This document shows, piece by piece, positions 53,943 through 62,167 of a DNA stretch of 64,000 nt. Source of the DNA: Streptomyces sp. 35G-GA-8 (GTDB lineage Bacteria > Actinomycetota > Actinomycetes > Streptomycetales > Streptomycetaceae). The first letter of the stretch is position 1. Each line of letters opens with the position of its first letter. The position numbers were made by a program, and so were the translations under genes. The notes under the pieces were generated by a model, which was given only the letters and a program-made list of their open reading frames with translations, ran no database searches and was not told where the DNA came from. Where the stretch lies: NCBI RefSeq assembly GCF_023534745.1, contig NZ_JAMHJQ010000004.1, forward strand, positions 509,608-573,607, read 5' to 3'.

Positions 53943-54866
53943 ATGGCGGAAATCATCCAGAAGGCCGGCACATGGACCTTCGACGGGGACACGGTCCGTA
54001 TCGTGCCCGGCACGGACAAGGGCGTGAGCCTGCTCCGCAAGGCCCTCGGTGAGATCGCCGTGCCGCTGGGCGCGTTGGCGGGGGTCTCCTTCGAGGCGGG
54101 GCGGAAGTCCGGGCGGCTGCGGCTGCGGCTGCGGGAGGGCGCGGACCCGCTGCTCCAGATCACCGGAAGCCGGCTGGGCGACAGCTCCGACCCGTATCTG
54201 CTGACCGTCGACAAGGACCGAGCGGGGGTCGCCGAGTACTTCGTCGACGAGGTACGCAACGCCCTGCTGCTCGACCAGGTGGAGTCAGGACCCGTCGACG
54301 GCTATCTGCTGCCGGGACCCGCCCTGCCGGTCACCGCGAGCGCGGGCGACGCGAGCGTCACCTTCGACGGGGAGCGGATCCGGCTGGAGTGGAACTGGAA
54401 GACGGAGGAGTCGAAGTCCTCCGGCGGCCCCCGCACCCTCGCGCTGAGCGAGGTGGCGGCGGTGGAGTGGCTGCCGAGCGCCGGTCTGGAGAACGGCTAT
54501 CTGCGCTTTCTCACCAGCAGGGCGCCCGTGTCCACCCCGCCGAAGTACGACCCGCACGCGGTGGATCTGTACGGGTTCAGGAAGGACCCGCTGATGGCAC
54601 TGGTCGGCGCGGCGGTGGTGGCCCGGCTGCCCCATCCGCGCGCCACGGCCGCCGAGCCCGCCGCCACCCCGGCTTCGCGTCCGAGCCTCACCAAGGCCGC
54701 GACGGACCCCGCGGACACGGCGGACCCCACGGGCCCGGCGGCGAGCGGCGACGACCATGACGCCCTGCTGCGGCGGCTGCGGGAGCTGGGCGAGCTGCAC
54801 CAGGCGGGGATTCTCACCGCCGAGGAGTTCAGCACGGCGAAGCAGGCCATCCTCAAGCGGCTCTGA
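53943..54866 (+). CDS. DUF4429 protein with SHOCT domain
   Basis: 307 aa. Residues 1-225 contain DUF4429 repeats (GTWTFDGDTVRIVPG and SVTFDGERIRLEW are the paired starts). A Thr/Ala/Pro linker follows, then a C-terminal SHOCT helix pair (LLRRLRELGELHQAGILTAE). SHOCT is a short oligomerisation domain. Function unknown, possibly a membrane-less signalling or envelope-stress component. ATG start; divergent from GH20. Confidence 0.85.
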   Translation: MAEIIQKAGTWTFDGDTVRIVPGTDKGVSLLRKALGEIAVPLGALAGVSFEAGRKSGRLRLRLREGADPLLQITGSRLGDSSDPYLLTVDKDRAGVAEYFVDEVRNALLLDQVESGPVDGYLLPGPALPVTASAGDASVTFDGERIRLEWNWKTEESKSSGGPRTLALSEVAAVEWLPSAGLENGYLRFLTSRAPVSTPPKYDPHAVDLYGFRKDPLMALVGAAVVARLPHPRATAAEPAATPASRPSLTKAATDPADTADPTGPAASGDDHDALLRRLRELGELHQAGILTAEEFSTAKQAILKRL

Positions 54867-54956
54867 TCCTCGGTCGTCCACGTCCCGGATCCCCGGATCC
54901 CCGGATCCCCGCTCCTTGCTCCGCCCGTCCCTCTTTCGGCCCCTGTTCTCGGAGCA

Positions 54957-54980
54957 TCCTGCCCGATTCCGGGCAGGATT
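54957..54980 (+). terminator. Terminator after DUF4429 gene
   Basis: ATCCTGCCCG (54957-54966), loop ATTC, CGGGCAGGAT (54971-54980), then TCTT. It lies 37 bp before the next small gene, so it could also act as an attenuator for it. An 8-bp tandem CCCCGGAT repeat precedes it at about 54885-54910. Confidence 0.8.
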
Positions 54981-55016
54981 CTTGCAAACCCCCTTCGTCA
55001 CGTTCAATATCAACAC

Positions 55017-55292
55017 GTGCTCGAACGCCGCTCGTCACACGACGACCTCATCGACCATCTGGTCCGCAGCACCGCGCTCCAGCGCGGTGAGGCCGCCCGG
55101 GTGGTGCTCGACGTGCTGGCGTACTTCGACGAGACGACCGAGGAGTTCGTCCGCCGCCGCCACCGGGAGATGCAGTCGGGCGGGTCCACGAACGCGGAGA
55201 TCTTCGAGCGGATCGCGGCCGAGCTGCCGCACCGCGCGGTGGCGCCCCCGGCGCTCTCGCTGCGACAGCTGCGCCGCATCGTCTACGGCTGA
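55017..55292 (+). CDS. Small conserved hypothetical protein upstream of glmS
   Basis: 91-aa helical protein, GTG start. Begins LERRSSHDDLIDHLVRSTAL; contains VVLDVLAYFDETTEEFVRRRHREM, and ends LRQLRRIVYG. I recognise it as a conserved neighbour of glmS in Streptomyces but know no function. The helical pattern suggests a regulatory or partner protein. Same direction as glmS, 78 bp upstream. Confidence 0.7.
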   Translation: MLERRSSHDDLIDHLVRSTALQRGEAARVVLDVLAYFDETTEEFVRRRHREMQSGGSTNAEIFERIAAELPHRAVAPPALSLRQLRRIVYG

Positions 55293-55317
55293 CGCGGCCG
55301 ACTGTGCGGAGCACCGC

Positions 55318-55357
55318 GATCCAGAACAGCGTGACCCAGGACAGCGTGATCCAGGAG
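55318..55357 (+). repeat. 15-bp tandem repeat in the glmS leader
   Basis: GAYCCAGRACAGCGT at 55318-55332 and 55333-55347, with a partial third copy (55348-55357) whose end CCAGGAGGAG forms the glmS ribosome binding site. Could create alternative, mutually exclusive pairings around the binding site. Confidence 0.7.
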
Positions 55358-55370
55358 GAGCAGAGACTGT

Positions 55371-57200
55371 ATGTGCGGAATCGTCGGATACATCGGAAAG
55401 CGTGATGTGGCACCGCTGCTGCTGGAAGGCTTGCAGCGGCTGGAGTACCGGGGGTACGACTCGGCCGGCCTGGTCATCACCGGCAAGCCGGCCGCGGGCA
55501 AGCCGGCCGCGCTGAAGATGGTCAAGGCCAAGGGCCGGGTGCGCGAGCTGGAGGCCCGCGTACCCAAGCGCTTCGCCGGCACCACCGGGATCGCGCACAC
55601 CCGCTGGGCCACCCATGGCGCCCCGAGCGACGAGAACGCGCACCCGCACATGGACCCGGAGGGCAAGGTCGCCCTCGTCCACAACGGCATCATCGACAAC
55701 GCCTCGGAGCTGCGGGTCAAGCTGGAGGCCGACGGTGTGGTGTTCCGGTCGGAGACCGACACCGAGGTGGTGACCCATCTCATCGCGCGCTCCCAGGCCT
55801 CGACCCTGGAGGAGAAGGTCCGTCAGGCGCTTCAGCTGATCGAGGGCACCTACGGCATCGCCGTCCTGCACGCCGATTTCGCGGACCGCATCGTCGTCGC
55901 CCGCAATGGCTCGCCGGTCGTCCTGGGCATCGGCGAGAAGGAGATGTTCGTCGCGTCCGACGTGGCCGCGCTGGTCTCCCACACCCGCCAGGTCGTCACG
56001 CTGGACGACGGCGAGATGGCCACCCTCAAGGCCGACGACTTCCGTACGTACACCACCGAGGGTTCGCGCACCTCGGCGACGCCGACCACCGTGGAGTGGG
56101 AGGCCGAGTCGTACGACATGGGTGGCCACGACACGTATATGCACAAGGAGATCTCGGAGCAGGTCGACTCCGTGGACCGGGTGCTGCGCGGCAGGATCGA
56201 CGACCGGTTCTCCACCGTGCATCTGGGCGGTCTCAACCTGGACGCCCGGGAGGCGCGCGGGGTACGCCGGATCAAGATCCTCGGCTGTGGCACCTCGTAC
56301 CACGCCGGGCTCATCGGCGCGCAGCTCATCGAGGAGCTGGCCCGGATCCCGGCGGACGCCGAGCCCGCCTCCGAGTTCCGCTACCGCAATCCGGTCGTGG
56401 ACCCCGACACCCTCTATGTCGCGGTGTCCCAGTCGGGCGAGACGTACGACGTGCTGGCGGCGGTGCAGGAGCTGAAGCGCAAGGGCGCGCGCGTGCTGGG
56501 CGTGGTGAATGTCGTCGGCTCGGCGATCGCCCGGGAGACCGATGGCGGGGTGTATGTGCACGCGGGTCCCGAGGTCTGTGTCGTCTCCACCAAGTGCTTC
56601 ACCAACACCGTGGTCTCGTTCGCGCTGCTCGCGCTGCATCTGGGCCGGATCCGTGATCTGTCCGTCGCGGACGGCAAACGGATCATCGACGGGCTGCGCA
56701 GGCTGCCCGCCCAGATCGCCGAGATCCTGGCGACGGAGGATGACATCGCGAAGCTGGCGGCGCAGTACGCGCAGGTCAGTTCCATGATGTTCATCGGCAG
56801 GGTACGGGGCTATCCGGTGGCGCTTGAGGCCTCGCTGAAGCTGAAGGAGATCTCCTACATCCACGCCGAGGCGTATCCGGCCTCGGAGCTGAAGCACGGC
56901 CCGCTCGCCCTGATCGAGCCCGCGCTGCCGACGGTCGCGATCGTCCCCGACGACGATCTGCTGGAGAAGAACCGGGCGGCGCTGGAGGAGATCAAGGCCC
57001 GCAGCGGCCCGATCCTGGCGGTGGCGCACCAGCCGCAGGAGAAGGCCGACCACACCATCGTCGTACCGAAGAACGAGACGGAGCTGGACCCGATCCTGCT
57101 GGGCATCCCGCTCCAGCTGCTCGCGTACCACACGGCGCTGGCGCTGGGCCGGGACATCGACAAGCCCCGTAACCTCGCGAAGTCCGTGACGGTCGAGTAG
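55371..57200 (+). CDS. glmS: Glutamine-fructose-6-phosphate aminotransferase (isomerizing)
   Basis: 609-aa glucosamine-6-phosphate synthase feeding peptidoglycan and amino-sugar synthesis. N-terminal Ntn glutaminase with nucleophile Cys2 (MCGIVGYIG), HTRWATHG and HNGIIDN; two C-terminal SIS domains (LGCGTSYHAGL, SQSGETYDVLAAV); terminal NLAKSVTVE. Full length. I see no glmS ribozyme upstream, as expected outside Firmicutes. Ends at a perfect hairpin. The contig order hexosaminidase-DUF4429-small gene-glmS ties amino-sugar release and synthesis together. Confidence 0.95.
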   Translation: MCGIVGYIGKRDVAPLLLEGLQRLEYRGYDSAGLVITGKPAAGKPAALKMVKAKGRVRELEARVPKRFAGTTGIAHTRWATHGAPSDENAHPHMDPEGKVALVHNGIIDNASELRVKLEADGVVFRSETDTEVVTHLIARSQASTLEEKVRQALQLIEGTYGIAVLHADFADRIVVARNGSPVVLGIGEKEMFVASDVAALVSHTRQVVTLDDGEMATLKADDFRTYTTEGSRTSATPTTVEWEAESYDMGGHDTYMHKEISEQVDSVDRVLRGRIDDRFSTVHLGGLNLDAREARGVRRIKILGCGTSYHAGLIGAQLIEELARIPADAEPASEFRYRNPVVDPDTLYVAVSQSGETYDVLAAVQELKRKGARVLGVVNVVGSAIARETDGGVYVHAGPEVCVVSTKCFTNTVVSFALLALHLGRIRDLSVADGKRIIDGLRRLPAQIAEILATEDDIAKLAAQYAQVSSMMFIGRVRGYPVALEASLKLKEISYIHAEAYPASELKHGPLALIEPALPTVAIVPDDDLLEKNRAALEEIKARSGPILAVAHQPQEKADHTIVVPKNETELDPILLGIPLQLLAYHTALALGRDIDKPRNLAKSVTVE

Positions 57201-57246
57201 CGGCCCGCCCCGCCTGCTCGCGGGTGCGCGGGGGTCCGTACGGCGA

Positions 57247-57288
57247 GAGCGCCCCCAGCGCGTGCCACCCATCGCGCTGGGGGCGCTC
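57247..57288. terminator. Terminator between convergent glmS and GPR1/FUN34 gene
   Basis: GAGCGCCCCCAGCGCG (57247-57262) pairs perfectly with 57273-57288 across a 10-nt loop. A second hairpin, GGCCGGCGC (57297-57305) with 57315-57323, follows. Confidence 0.88.
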
Positions 57289-57333
57289 CCCGAAGGGGCC
57301 GGCGCTTGCCCTGGGCGCCGGCCCGCGGCTGCC

Positions 57334-57912
57334 TCAGCCGGTGGCCGTCACTCCCCGGCCGGCAGCACGACGGCGCGGCAGGGCGGTCGGCCACTTGGCG
57401 AGCGCGGCCGTCGCCGCGTACCAGGAGGCGAGGCCCGCCACGACGGCGAACCAGCCGCCGACCTTGGTCAGACCCGTACTGTCGGCGAACTGGCCCACGG
57501 CGAGCAGCAGCAGCCCGACGCAGAACAGTCCGTACGCGCTCTGCACCAGCGGCCCCGCGCCCGCGCCGCCGACGGCCAGGCTGAAGGCCAGGAGCGCCCA
57601 GAGGACGAGGAAGAGGCCCGCGGCGTCCGCGGAGGTCTGATGGCCGACTCCCATCCCCCACGTGAACCAGAAGGCGCCAAGACCGGCGAAGGCCGTACCG
57701 GTGAATGAGTCACCCGCGCGGAATTCGAGCAGTCCGGCGAGGAAGAGGGCGATGCCTCCGACGTAGAGCGCGAGCGTGACGGCGGCGACCGCCGTCACTC
57801 CCTCGACGACGCCGGTGTGGCCGATTCCGAAGGCGAGCAGGGTGAGGCCCAGGGCGAGATGGCCCAGGACCCAGGTCGAAGTAGCACTTCCCGCGGAGAC
57901 GGTGTTGTCCAC
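57334..57912 (-). CDS. GPR1/FUN34/YaaH-family acetate/succinate transporter
   Basis: 192-aa integral membrane protein with six TM helices of the AceTr/SatP family. LGHLALGLTLLAFGIGHTGV is TM1; the family motif region reads FTGTAFAGLGAFWFTWGMGV. Likely acetate (or small carboxylate/ammonium) uptake channel. GTG 57912 behind GAAGGGAG. The upstream AT-rich region (57950-58020) probably holds its promoter; 57913-58193 otherwise shows no gene. Confidence 0.85.
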   Translation of the reverse strand: MDNTVSAGSATSTWVLGHLALGLTLLAFGIGHTGVVEGVTAVAAVTLALYVGGIALFLAGLLEFRAGDSFTGTAFAGLGAFWFTWGMGVGHQTSADAAGLFLVLWALLAFSLAVGGAGAGPLVQSAYGLFCVGLLLLAVGQFADSTGLTKVGGWFAVVAGLASWYAATAALAKWPTALPRRRAAGRGVTATG

Positions 57913-58165
57913 GGCGGGCTCCCTTCACGATGTGCGTGGTGCTGTGTCCCAGCGGCCGATATGTACCCTTCACAAGGACGCAATCCACCTCTACCTGTGA
58001 GTAGATTCACACTGTGGGCAAGGGAGTTGACACGGCGTCAGCGCCCGGTTGACGCCAACGGGCCTTACGCACAGGGAGGGTTGCGGGAACAGAGGGTTCG
58101 CGAGCGGAGACGGCGGCACGCGCCGGGACCGTGACCCCCAAGGGGGTGACAGAAGTTCGCGAGGA

Positions 58166-58200
58166 GTTACGGCAGTTACGGCAGTTACGGCAGTTACGGG
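58166..58200. repeat. 9-bp tandem repeat at the uspA 3' end
   Basis: GTTACGGCA at 58166, 58175 and 58184, then GTTACGG at 58193. The last copy supplies the uspA TAA stop codon. Probably slippage-generated. Confidence 0.85.
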
Positions 58201-58715
58201 ATCACCACGACGGGCCGCTGCGCGCGCCGCGCCAGCCGCCCCGCAACCGACCCGAAGATCCGCCCGACGATGCCGTGCGTGGATCCGACGACGATCGCGT
58301 CGGCGGAGTACTCCTGCCCGACCTCTTCGAGTTCATGGCAGATGTCGCCGCCGCGCTCGACCAGGATCCACGGCACCTCGGCGAGATAGTCCGCGCAGGC
58401 CAGTTCGAGCCCGAGCACTTCCGTGCGGTGATCGGGCACATCCACGAAGACAGGGGGCTCGCAGCCCGCCCAGACCGTGGTGGGCAGCCGGTTGGCGACA
58501 TGGACGATGATCAGACCCGAGCCCAGCCGTCTGGCCATGCCGATGGCGTAGGCGAGGGCCCGCTCACTCGACGTCGAGCCGTCGAAGCCGACAACGACTC
58601 CGTGGCGGAAGGCGGGATCGCAGGATGAGCGCGTCTGTTCCGCCGCTTGCAGGCCCGACAGCGGGTCGGCTACCTGCTCGCGGTCTACGGGTTCTGGGAT
58701 TTCGTGACCGGCCAT
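58194..58715 (-). CDS. Universal stress protein (UspA family)
   Basis: 173 aa, single Usp domain. GVVVGFDGSTSSERALAYAI starts the Rossmann-like fold; the ATP-binding motif GSTHGIVGRIFGSVAGRLAR has the G-2x-G-9x-G(S) pattern; it ends QRPVVVIP. About 30 extra N-terminal residues precede the domain. ATG 58715 chosen; an in-frame extension to 58883 lacks support. Faces a 1.1-kb intergenic region shared with adpA. Confidence 0.82.
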   Translation of the reverse strand: MAGHEIPEPVDREQVADPLSGLQAAEQTRSSCDPAFRHGVVVGFDGSTSSERALAYAIGMARRLGSGLIIVHVANRLPTTVWAGCEPPVFVDVPDHRTEVLGLELACADYLAEVPWILVERGGDICHELEEVGQEYSADAIVVGSTHGIVGRIFGSVAGRLARRAQRPVVVIP

Positions 58716-59345
58716 GGGTGTCTCGGCGAAGGAAGTCCTCTTGAGAAGGATCAACAAGTGGCGTGACAGGGGGAGCTGTGTCCGGGAATCATCTTCCCAA
58801 GCCCATACCCCAAAGGGTACGGCGGCACTCCTCTCATGCCCAGAGCGCGGCGCCCCACACGCGGCGTTCCAGGGAGCATGCACGAGGGCGCCCCGGATGG
58901 CAATGCCGGATGGCCGCTACAGCCGTTCCCGGGTGGACCCGGAGTAACCGGACGGCTCCGCTCCCCGTTGGCCATCGGCCATGCCCCCGGTCCCATGATG
59001 CGCCCCCGCCCGCACCACCCGGCGCACGGGCCCCGGCTGTCGCCGCCGGGCCCGCGCGCCACGGAGCGCACCCCGGGGCGCATGATGGGGCGCATCGCGC
59101 GGGGCCGTACCGGCGCCCGCCGGGCCCCGTCGTGCTCGCCGCACGGCCCGCAGCGGAGCCGGCGGACGGAGTTGGTCGGCTCCGCGGCGTTCGGCTGTCC
59201 GCTGGTCCCGGTGGTCCTCGCGGCGCGCCTTTCGGCGGCACGGCGGCGGCGCGGCCGGCCCCGTCGCGATGACCGTGATCCGCCGGCTGCCGCCGCGCCG
59301 GTCCGAACGCGCCGCCGCCCGGCGGCGCCCGGAGGAGGCCAGGTT

Positions 59346-59358
59346 GTACGTAACGTAC
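59346..59358. promoter_or_regulatory. Palindrome GTACGT-A-ACGTAC
   Basis: Perfect 13-bp dyad about 475 bp upstream of adpA, followed by GCAACGTCC. It lies at the junction between the GC-rich block and the adpA promoter-proximal part. Regulator unknown. Confidence 0.4.
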
Positions 59359-59643
59359 GCAACGTCCGGAAGCCGTCACTCCCGGAGCTCCCAAGGGGCG
59401 CGCCGGGGCTCGCGCGTACGCGGAAGGTGTGCGCCGGGAGACTGAGTGCGTCACACCGACGCACCCATCGCTTTTCAGCCAACTTCGCGCTTGAGTAGAA
59501 CCCTTGGTGAAATGGCCTGCCAACCCCCTTGCCACCAGGGAAGAAAGGACCGCACCGGTCCTTGGCACCCTACGGGGACGGGCCATGCATGCGAGGCCCA
59601 CTTCCACTCTCGGCTTCCGAGTGGAACGCTTCGTGATCGAATG

Positions 59644-59653
59644 CTTCGCGCCA
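59644..59653 (-). promoter_or_regulatory. Candidate AdpA-binding site
   Basis: On the minus strand TGGCGCGAAG matches the AdpA consensus TGGCSNGWWY at 9 of 10 positions, 180 bp before adpA. AdpA autoregulation is known in S. griseus; this short match needs experimental support. Confidence 0.35.
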
Positions 59654-59718
59654 AGTTGCCTTGTCGACATAGCGCCGGTTGGAGAACTTGTCACGCCGGC
59701 ACCACGGGACACAGTAGA

Positions 59719-59737
59719 TTCGATCATGAGTATCGAA
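59719..59737. promoter_or_regulatory. TTCGAT-N7-ATCGAA dyad in adpA upstream region
   Basis: Perfect 6-bp arms at 59719-59724 and 59732-59737, about 100 bp before the adpA ATG. The dyad also spans the ATG (59726) of a 33-codon frame ending at 59827, four bases before adpA. Could be a protein site or an RNA hairpin. Confidence 0.4.
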
Positions 59738-59831
59738 GGCTGGGGACCCGTGCAAAACCGAGGGGAATCGTGCAGGAGCGAGAGGCCCGACAAGAACGGG
59801 GAGACGCGAACACCGAGGGGGGCTTAGCACC

Positions 59832-61052
59832 ATGAGCCAGGACTCCACTGCCGTAACGGAGTCAGCACGCAAACTTTCCGGCAGACGTCGCCGGGAAGTC
59901 GTCGCCGTGCTGCTCTTCAGCGGCGGCCCCATCTTCGAGAGCTCCATCCCGCTCTCCGTGTTCGGAATCGACCGCCAGGACGCCGGGGTTCCCCGCTATC
60001 GCCTGCTCGTCTGCGGCGGGGAGGACGGGCCGCTGCGCACCACCGGCGGCCTCGAACTCACCGCGCCGTACGGCCTGGAGGCGATCAGCAGGGCCGGCAC
60101 GGTGGTGGTACCGGCCTGGCGGTCGATCACATCACCGCCACCGCCGGAGGCACTGGACGCGTTGCGCCGTGCCCATGAAGAGGGCGCGCGGATCGTCGGT
60201 CTGTGCACCGGCGCGTTCGTGCTCGCCGCGGCCGGTCTGCTGGACGGCCGGCCGGCCACCACGCACTGGATGTACGCGCCGACGCTCGCCAAGCGTTATC
60301 CGTCCGTCCATGTGGATCCGAGAGAGCTGTTCGTCGATGACGGCGATGTGCTCACCTCCGCGGGAACTGCGGCCGGAATCGATCTGTGTCTGCACATAGT
60401 CCGGACGGATCATGGCGCGGAGGCGGCGGGCGCGCTCGCCCGCAGACTGGTCGTACCACCACGGCGCAGCGGCGGCCAGGAGCGCTATCTGGACAGGTCT
60501 TTACCAGAGGAGATCGGCTCCGACCCGCTCGCCGAGGTCGTGGCCTGGGCGCTGGAGCATCTGCACGAGCAGTTCGACGTGGAGACGCTCGCGGCCCGCG
60601 CGTACATGAGCCGCCGTACGTTCGACCGGCGGTTCCGCTCGCTCACCGGGAGCGCGCCGCTGCAGTGGCTGATCACCCAGCGGGTGCTGCAGGCGCAGCG
60701 GCTGCTGGAGACCTCCGACTACTCGGTCGACGAGGTCGCGGGCCGCTGCGGCTTCCGCTCCCCGGTGGCGCTGCGCGGCCACTTCCGGCGCCAGCTGGGC
60801 TCGTCCCCCGCTGCCTACCGGTCCGCCTACCGGGCCCGCAGGCCGCAGGGCGATTCCATGCCTCACGGGGTCATGGAGTCGGTCGTCCCCGCCCAGGCGT
60901 CCCCGCACTCCAGGCGGGCGGCGGCAGCCGCCAGCACGCCCGGCCAGGCGGCGGCGTCGGCGTCGGTGACGGAGCACGGAAAGACGGGCTCCGACATGTA
61001 CGCGACAGGTCCGGGCCGTCCGAGTCTGCCCGGTCAGCGGAGCGCCCCGTAG
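59832..61052 (+). CDS. adpA: AdpA, AraC-family master regulator of development
   Basis: 406-aa global regulator of morphological differentiation and secondary metabolism. N-terminal ThiJ/PfpI/DJ-1-like dimerisation domain ([44 protein letters not shown]); C-terminal AraC HTH pair ([15 protein letters not shown] and [21 protein letters not shown]). Codon 224 is TTA (60501-60503), between the two domains, the conserved bldA-dependent site. ATG 59832. Followed 10 nt later by orn, the classic adpA-ornA order. The C-terminal tail after residue 335 is low-complexity. Confidence 0.96.
   Translation: MSQDSTAVTESARKLSGRRRREVVAVLLFSGGPIFESSIPLSVFGIDRQDAGVPRYRLLVCGGEDGPLRTTGGLELTAPYGLEAISRAGTVVVPAWRSITSPPPPEALDALRRAHEEGARIVGLCTGAFVLAAAGLLDGRPATTHWMYAPTLAKRYPSVHVDPRELFVDDGDVLTSAGTAAGIDLCLHIVRTDHGAEAAGALARRLVVPPRRSGGQERYLDRSLPEEIGSDPLAEVVAWALEHLHEQFDVETLAARAYMSRRTFDRRFRSLTGSAPLQWLITQRVLQAQRLLETSDYSVDEVAGRCGFRSPVALRGHFRRQLGSSPAAYRSAYRARRPQGDSMPHGVMESVVPAQASPHSRRAAAAASTPGQAAASASVTEHGKTGSDMYATGPGRPSLPGQRSAP
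60501..60503 (+). promoter_or_regulatory. TTA codon (bldA target) in adpA
   Basis: Leu224 in [10 protein letters not shown] is encoded by TTA, in the linker between the DJ-1-like and DNA-binding domains. Translation of full-length AdpA therefore depends on tRNA-Leu(UAA), as established in other Streptomyces. Confidence 0.95.
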
Positions 61053-61062
61053 GGTAAGGCGC

Positions 61063-61668
61063 ATGAACGATCGAATGGTGTGGATCGACTGCGAGATGAC
61101 CGGGCTCTCGCTGACGGACGACGCACTCATCGAGGTGGCCGCGCTGGTCACCGACTCGGAGCTGAACGTGCTCGGCGAAGGGGTGGACATCGTGATCCGC
61201 CCGCCGGACGCGGCGCTGGAGACCATGCCCGAGGTGGTGCGGCAGATGCACACCGCCTCGGGACTCCTCGACGAGCTGGCGGGCGGCACCACGCTCGCCG
61301 CCGCCGAGGAGCAGGTCCTCGCGTACGTGCGCAAGCATGTGAAGGAGCCCGGCAAGGCCCCGCTGTGCGGAAACACGGTCGGCACCGACCGGGGCTTCCT
61401 GCTCCGCGACATGCCGACGCTGGAGGGCTACCTCCACTACCGCATCGTCGATGTCTCCTCGATCAAGGAGCTGGCCCGCCGCTGGTACCCGCGGGCCTAC
61501 TTCAACAGCCCGGAGAAGAGCGGCAACCACCGCGCGCTGGCCGACATCCGCGAGTCCATCGCGGAGCTGCGCTACTACCGCGAGGCGGTCTTCGTACCCC
61601 AGCCGGGCCCGGACTCGGACACGGCCAAGCAGATCGCCGCGAAGCACGTACTGCTCCCCGAGGGCTGA
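61063..61668 (+). CDS. orn: Oligoribonuclease
   Basis: 201-aa DEDDh 3'-5' exoribonuclease degrading 2-5-nt RNAs, including pGpG from cyclic di-GMP turnover. Exo motifs: [25 protein letters not shown] with His-Asp in [17 protein letters not shown] 61063, 10 nt after adpA and probably partly cotranscribed. Normal length. Called ornA in the Streptomyces literature. Confidence 0.95.
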   Translation: MNDRMVWIDCEMTGLSLTDDALIEVAALVTDSELNVLGEGVDIVIRPPDAALETMPEVVRQMHTASGLLDELAGGTTLAAAEEQVLAYVRKHVKEPGKAPLCGNTVGTDRGFLLRDMPTLEGYLHYRIVDVSSIKELARRWYPRAYFNSPEKSGNHRALADIRESIAELRYYREAVFVPQPGPDSDTAKQIAAKHVLLPEG

Positions 61669-61756
61669 CCACCCCGGCCCCGGAATCCGGGCGCGAGCAC
61701 CCTCGCGGACCCTGTACACTTTTTCTCGGCCGGTAGGGAACGAAGACCGGCCCTTG

Positions 61757-61829
61757 GTGGGTATAGCTCAGCTGGTAGAGCACCTGGTTGTGGTCCAGGA
61801 TGTCGCGGGTTCAAGTCCCGTTACTCACC
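61757..61829 (+). tRNA. tRNA-His (GTG anticodon)
   Basis: Acceptor GTGGGTA (61757-61763) pairs with TACTCAC (61822-61828). The anticodon stem CCTGG/CCAGG encloses TTGTGGT (anticodon GTG); the T-loop is GGGTTCAAGTCCC-like. The extra G(-1) at 61756 opposite discriminator C73 (61829) is the tRNA-His identity element. CCA is not encoded (CCT follows). Confidence 0.97.
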
Positions 61830-61834
61830 CTTAC

Positions 61835-61880
61835 AAGATCGCCCCCGTGACCTGTGAGAACAGGGACCGGGGGCGATCTT
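61835..61880 (+). terminator. Terminator after tRNA-His
   Basis: AAGATCGCCCCCG (61835-61847) pairs perfectly with 61868-61880, with an inner CCTGT/ACAGG stem. Six bases after the tRNA. Confidence 0.92.
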
Positions 61881-62167
61881 CGTCTCCACCCTCGCCGGTG
61901 CCGCTGCGATCCCCGCGAGCACCGGATACTGAAAAAATCACCCACATCATATTGACTCAGCCCATATGTGGTGGAAGCTGGTTAATAGAGCCACAACACC
62001 GGAAGAGCCACAAAGTCGGTGAGGACGTCTGGTCGGCGGAGTGACTGGGACAGGAAGTGGTTTAGGCCCCCGGCAAGCCGGCGCGATACCGAGGCAGCAG
62101 TGACGACTGGAGCTTCAGGACACGCGCAGCACTACCGGGGACTGTTTTTGCCCCCGAAGCCGGAGCC
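61881..62167. other. AT-rich intergenic region between tRNA-His and cebR
   Basis: No gene evident. 61928-61990 is strikingly AT-rich for this genome, with AAAAAATCACCCACATCATA and TTGACT (61953-61958). The 10-bp direct repeat AGAGCCACAA lies at 61987-61996 and 62004-62013. TTTTT within GGGGACTGTTTTTGCCCC (about 62138-62155) could be the cebR terminator. A stand-alone small RNA or the scar of an integrated element next to the tRNA are possibilities. Confidence 0.5.

Larger units (their letters stand above)
58716..59831. other. 1.1-kb intergenic region upstream of adpA
   Basis: No convincing gene. Open frames between 58750 and 59500 are Arg/Pro/Gly-rich on both strands and lack ribosome binding sites or family features. 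The left part is extremely GC-rich with near-inverted ATGATG/GCGCC motifs (about 58992-59010 and 59077-59093); the right part (from 59450) is AT-richer and should hold the adpA promoter and leader. Specific sites are listed separately. Confidence 0.7.

Noticed and set aside
55293-55370. glmS ribozyme upstream of glmS
   Set aside because: No ribozyme core; the leader is only 78 nt of short tandem repeats, and the ribozyme is a Firmicutes feature.
58751-59498. Open frames of 220-319 codons on both strands upstream of adpA
   Set aside because: Arg/Pro/Gly-rich products on both strands, no ribosome binding site, no family features; typical of spurious frames in GC-rich DNA.
61757-62167. Integrated element at tRNA-His
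   Set aside because: No integrase, no repeat of the tRNA 3' end in the following 2 kb, and normal Streptomyces genes follow. The AT-rich gap is reported only as a curiosity.
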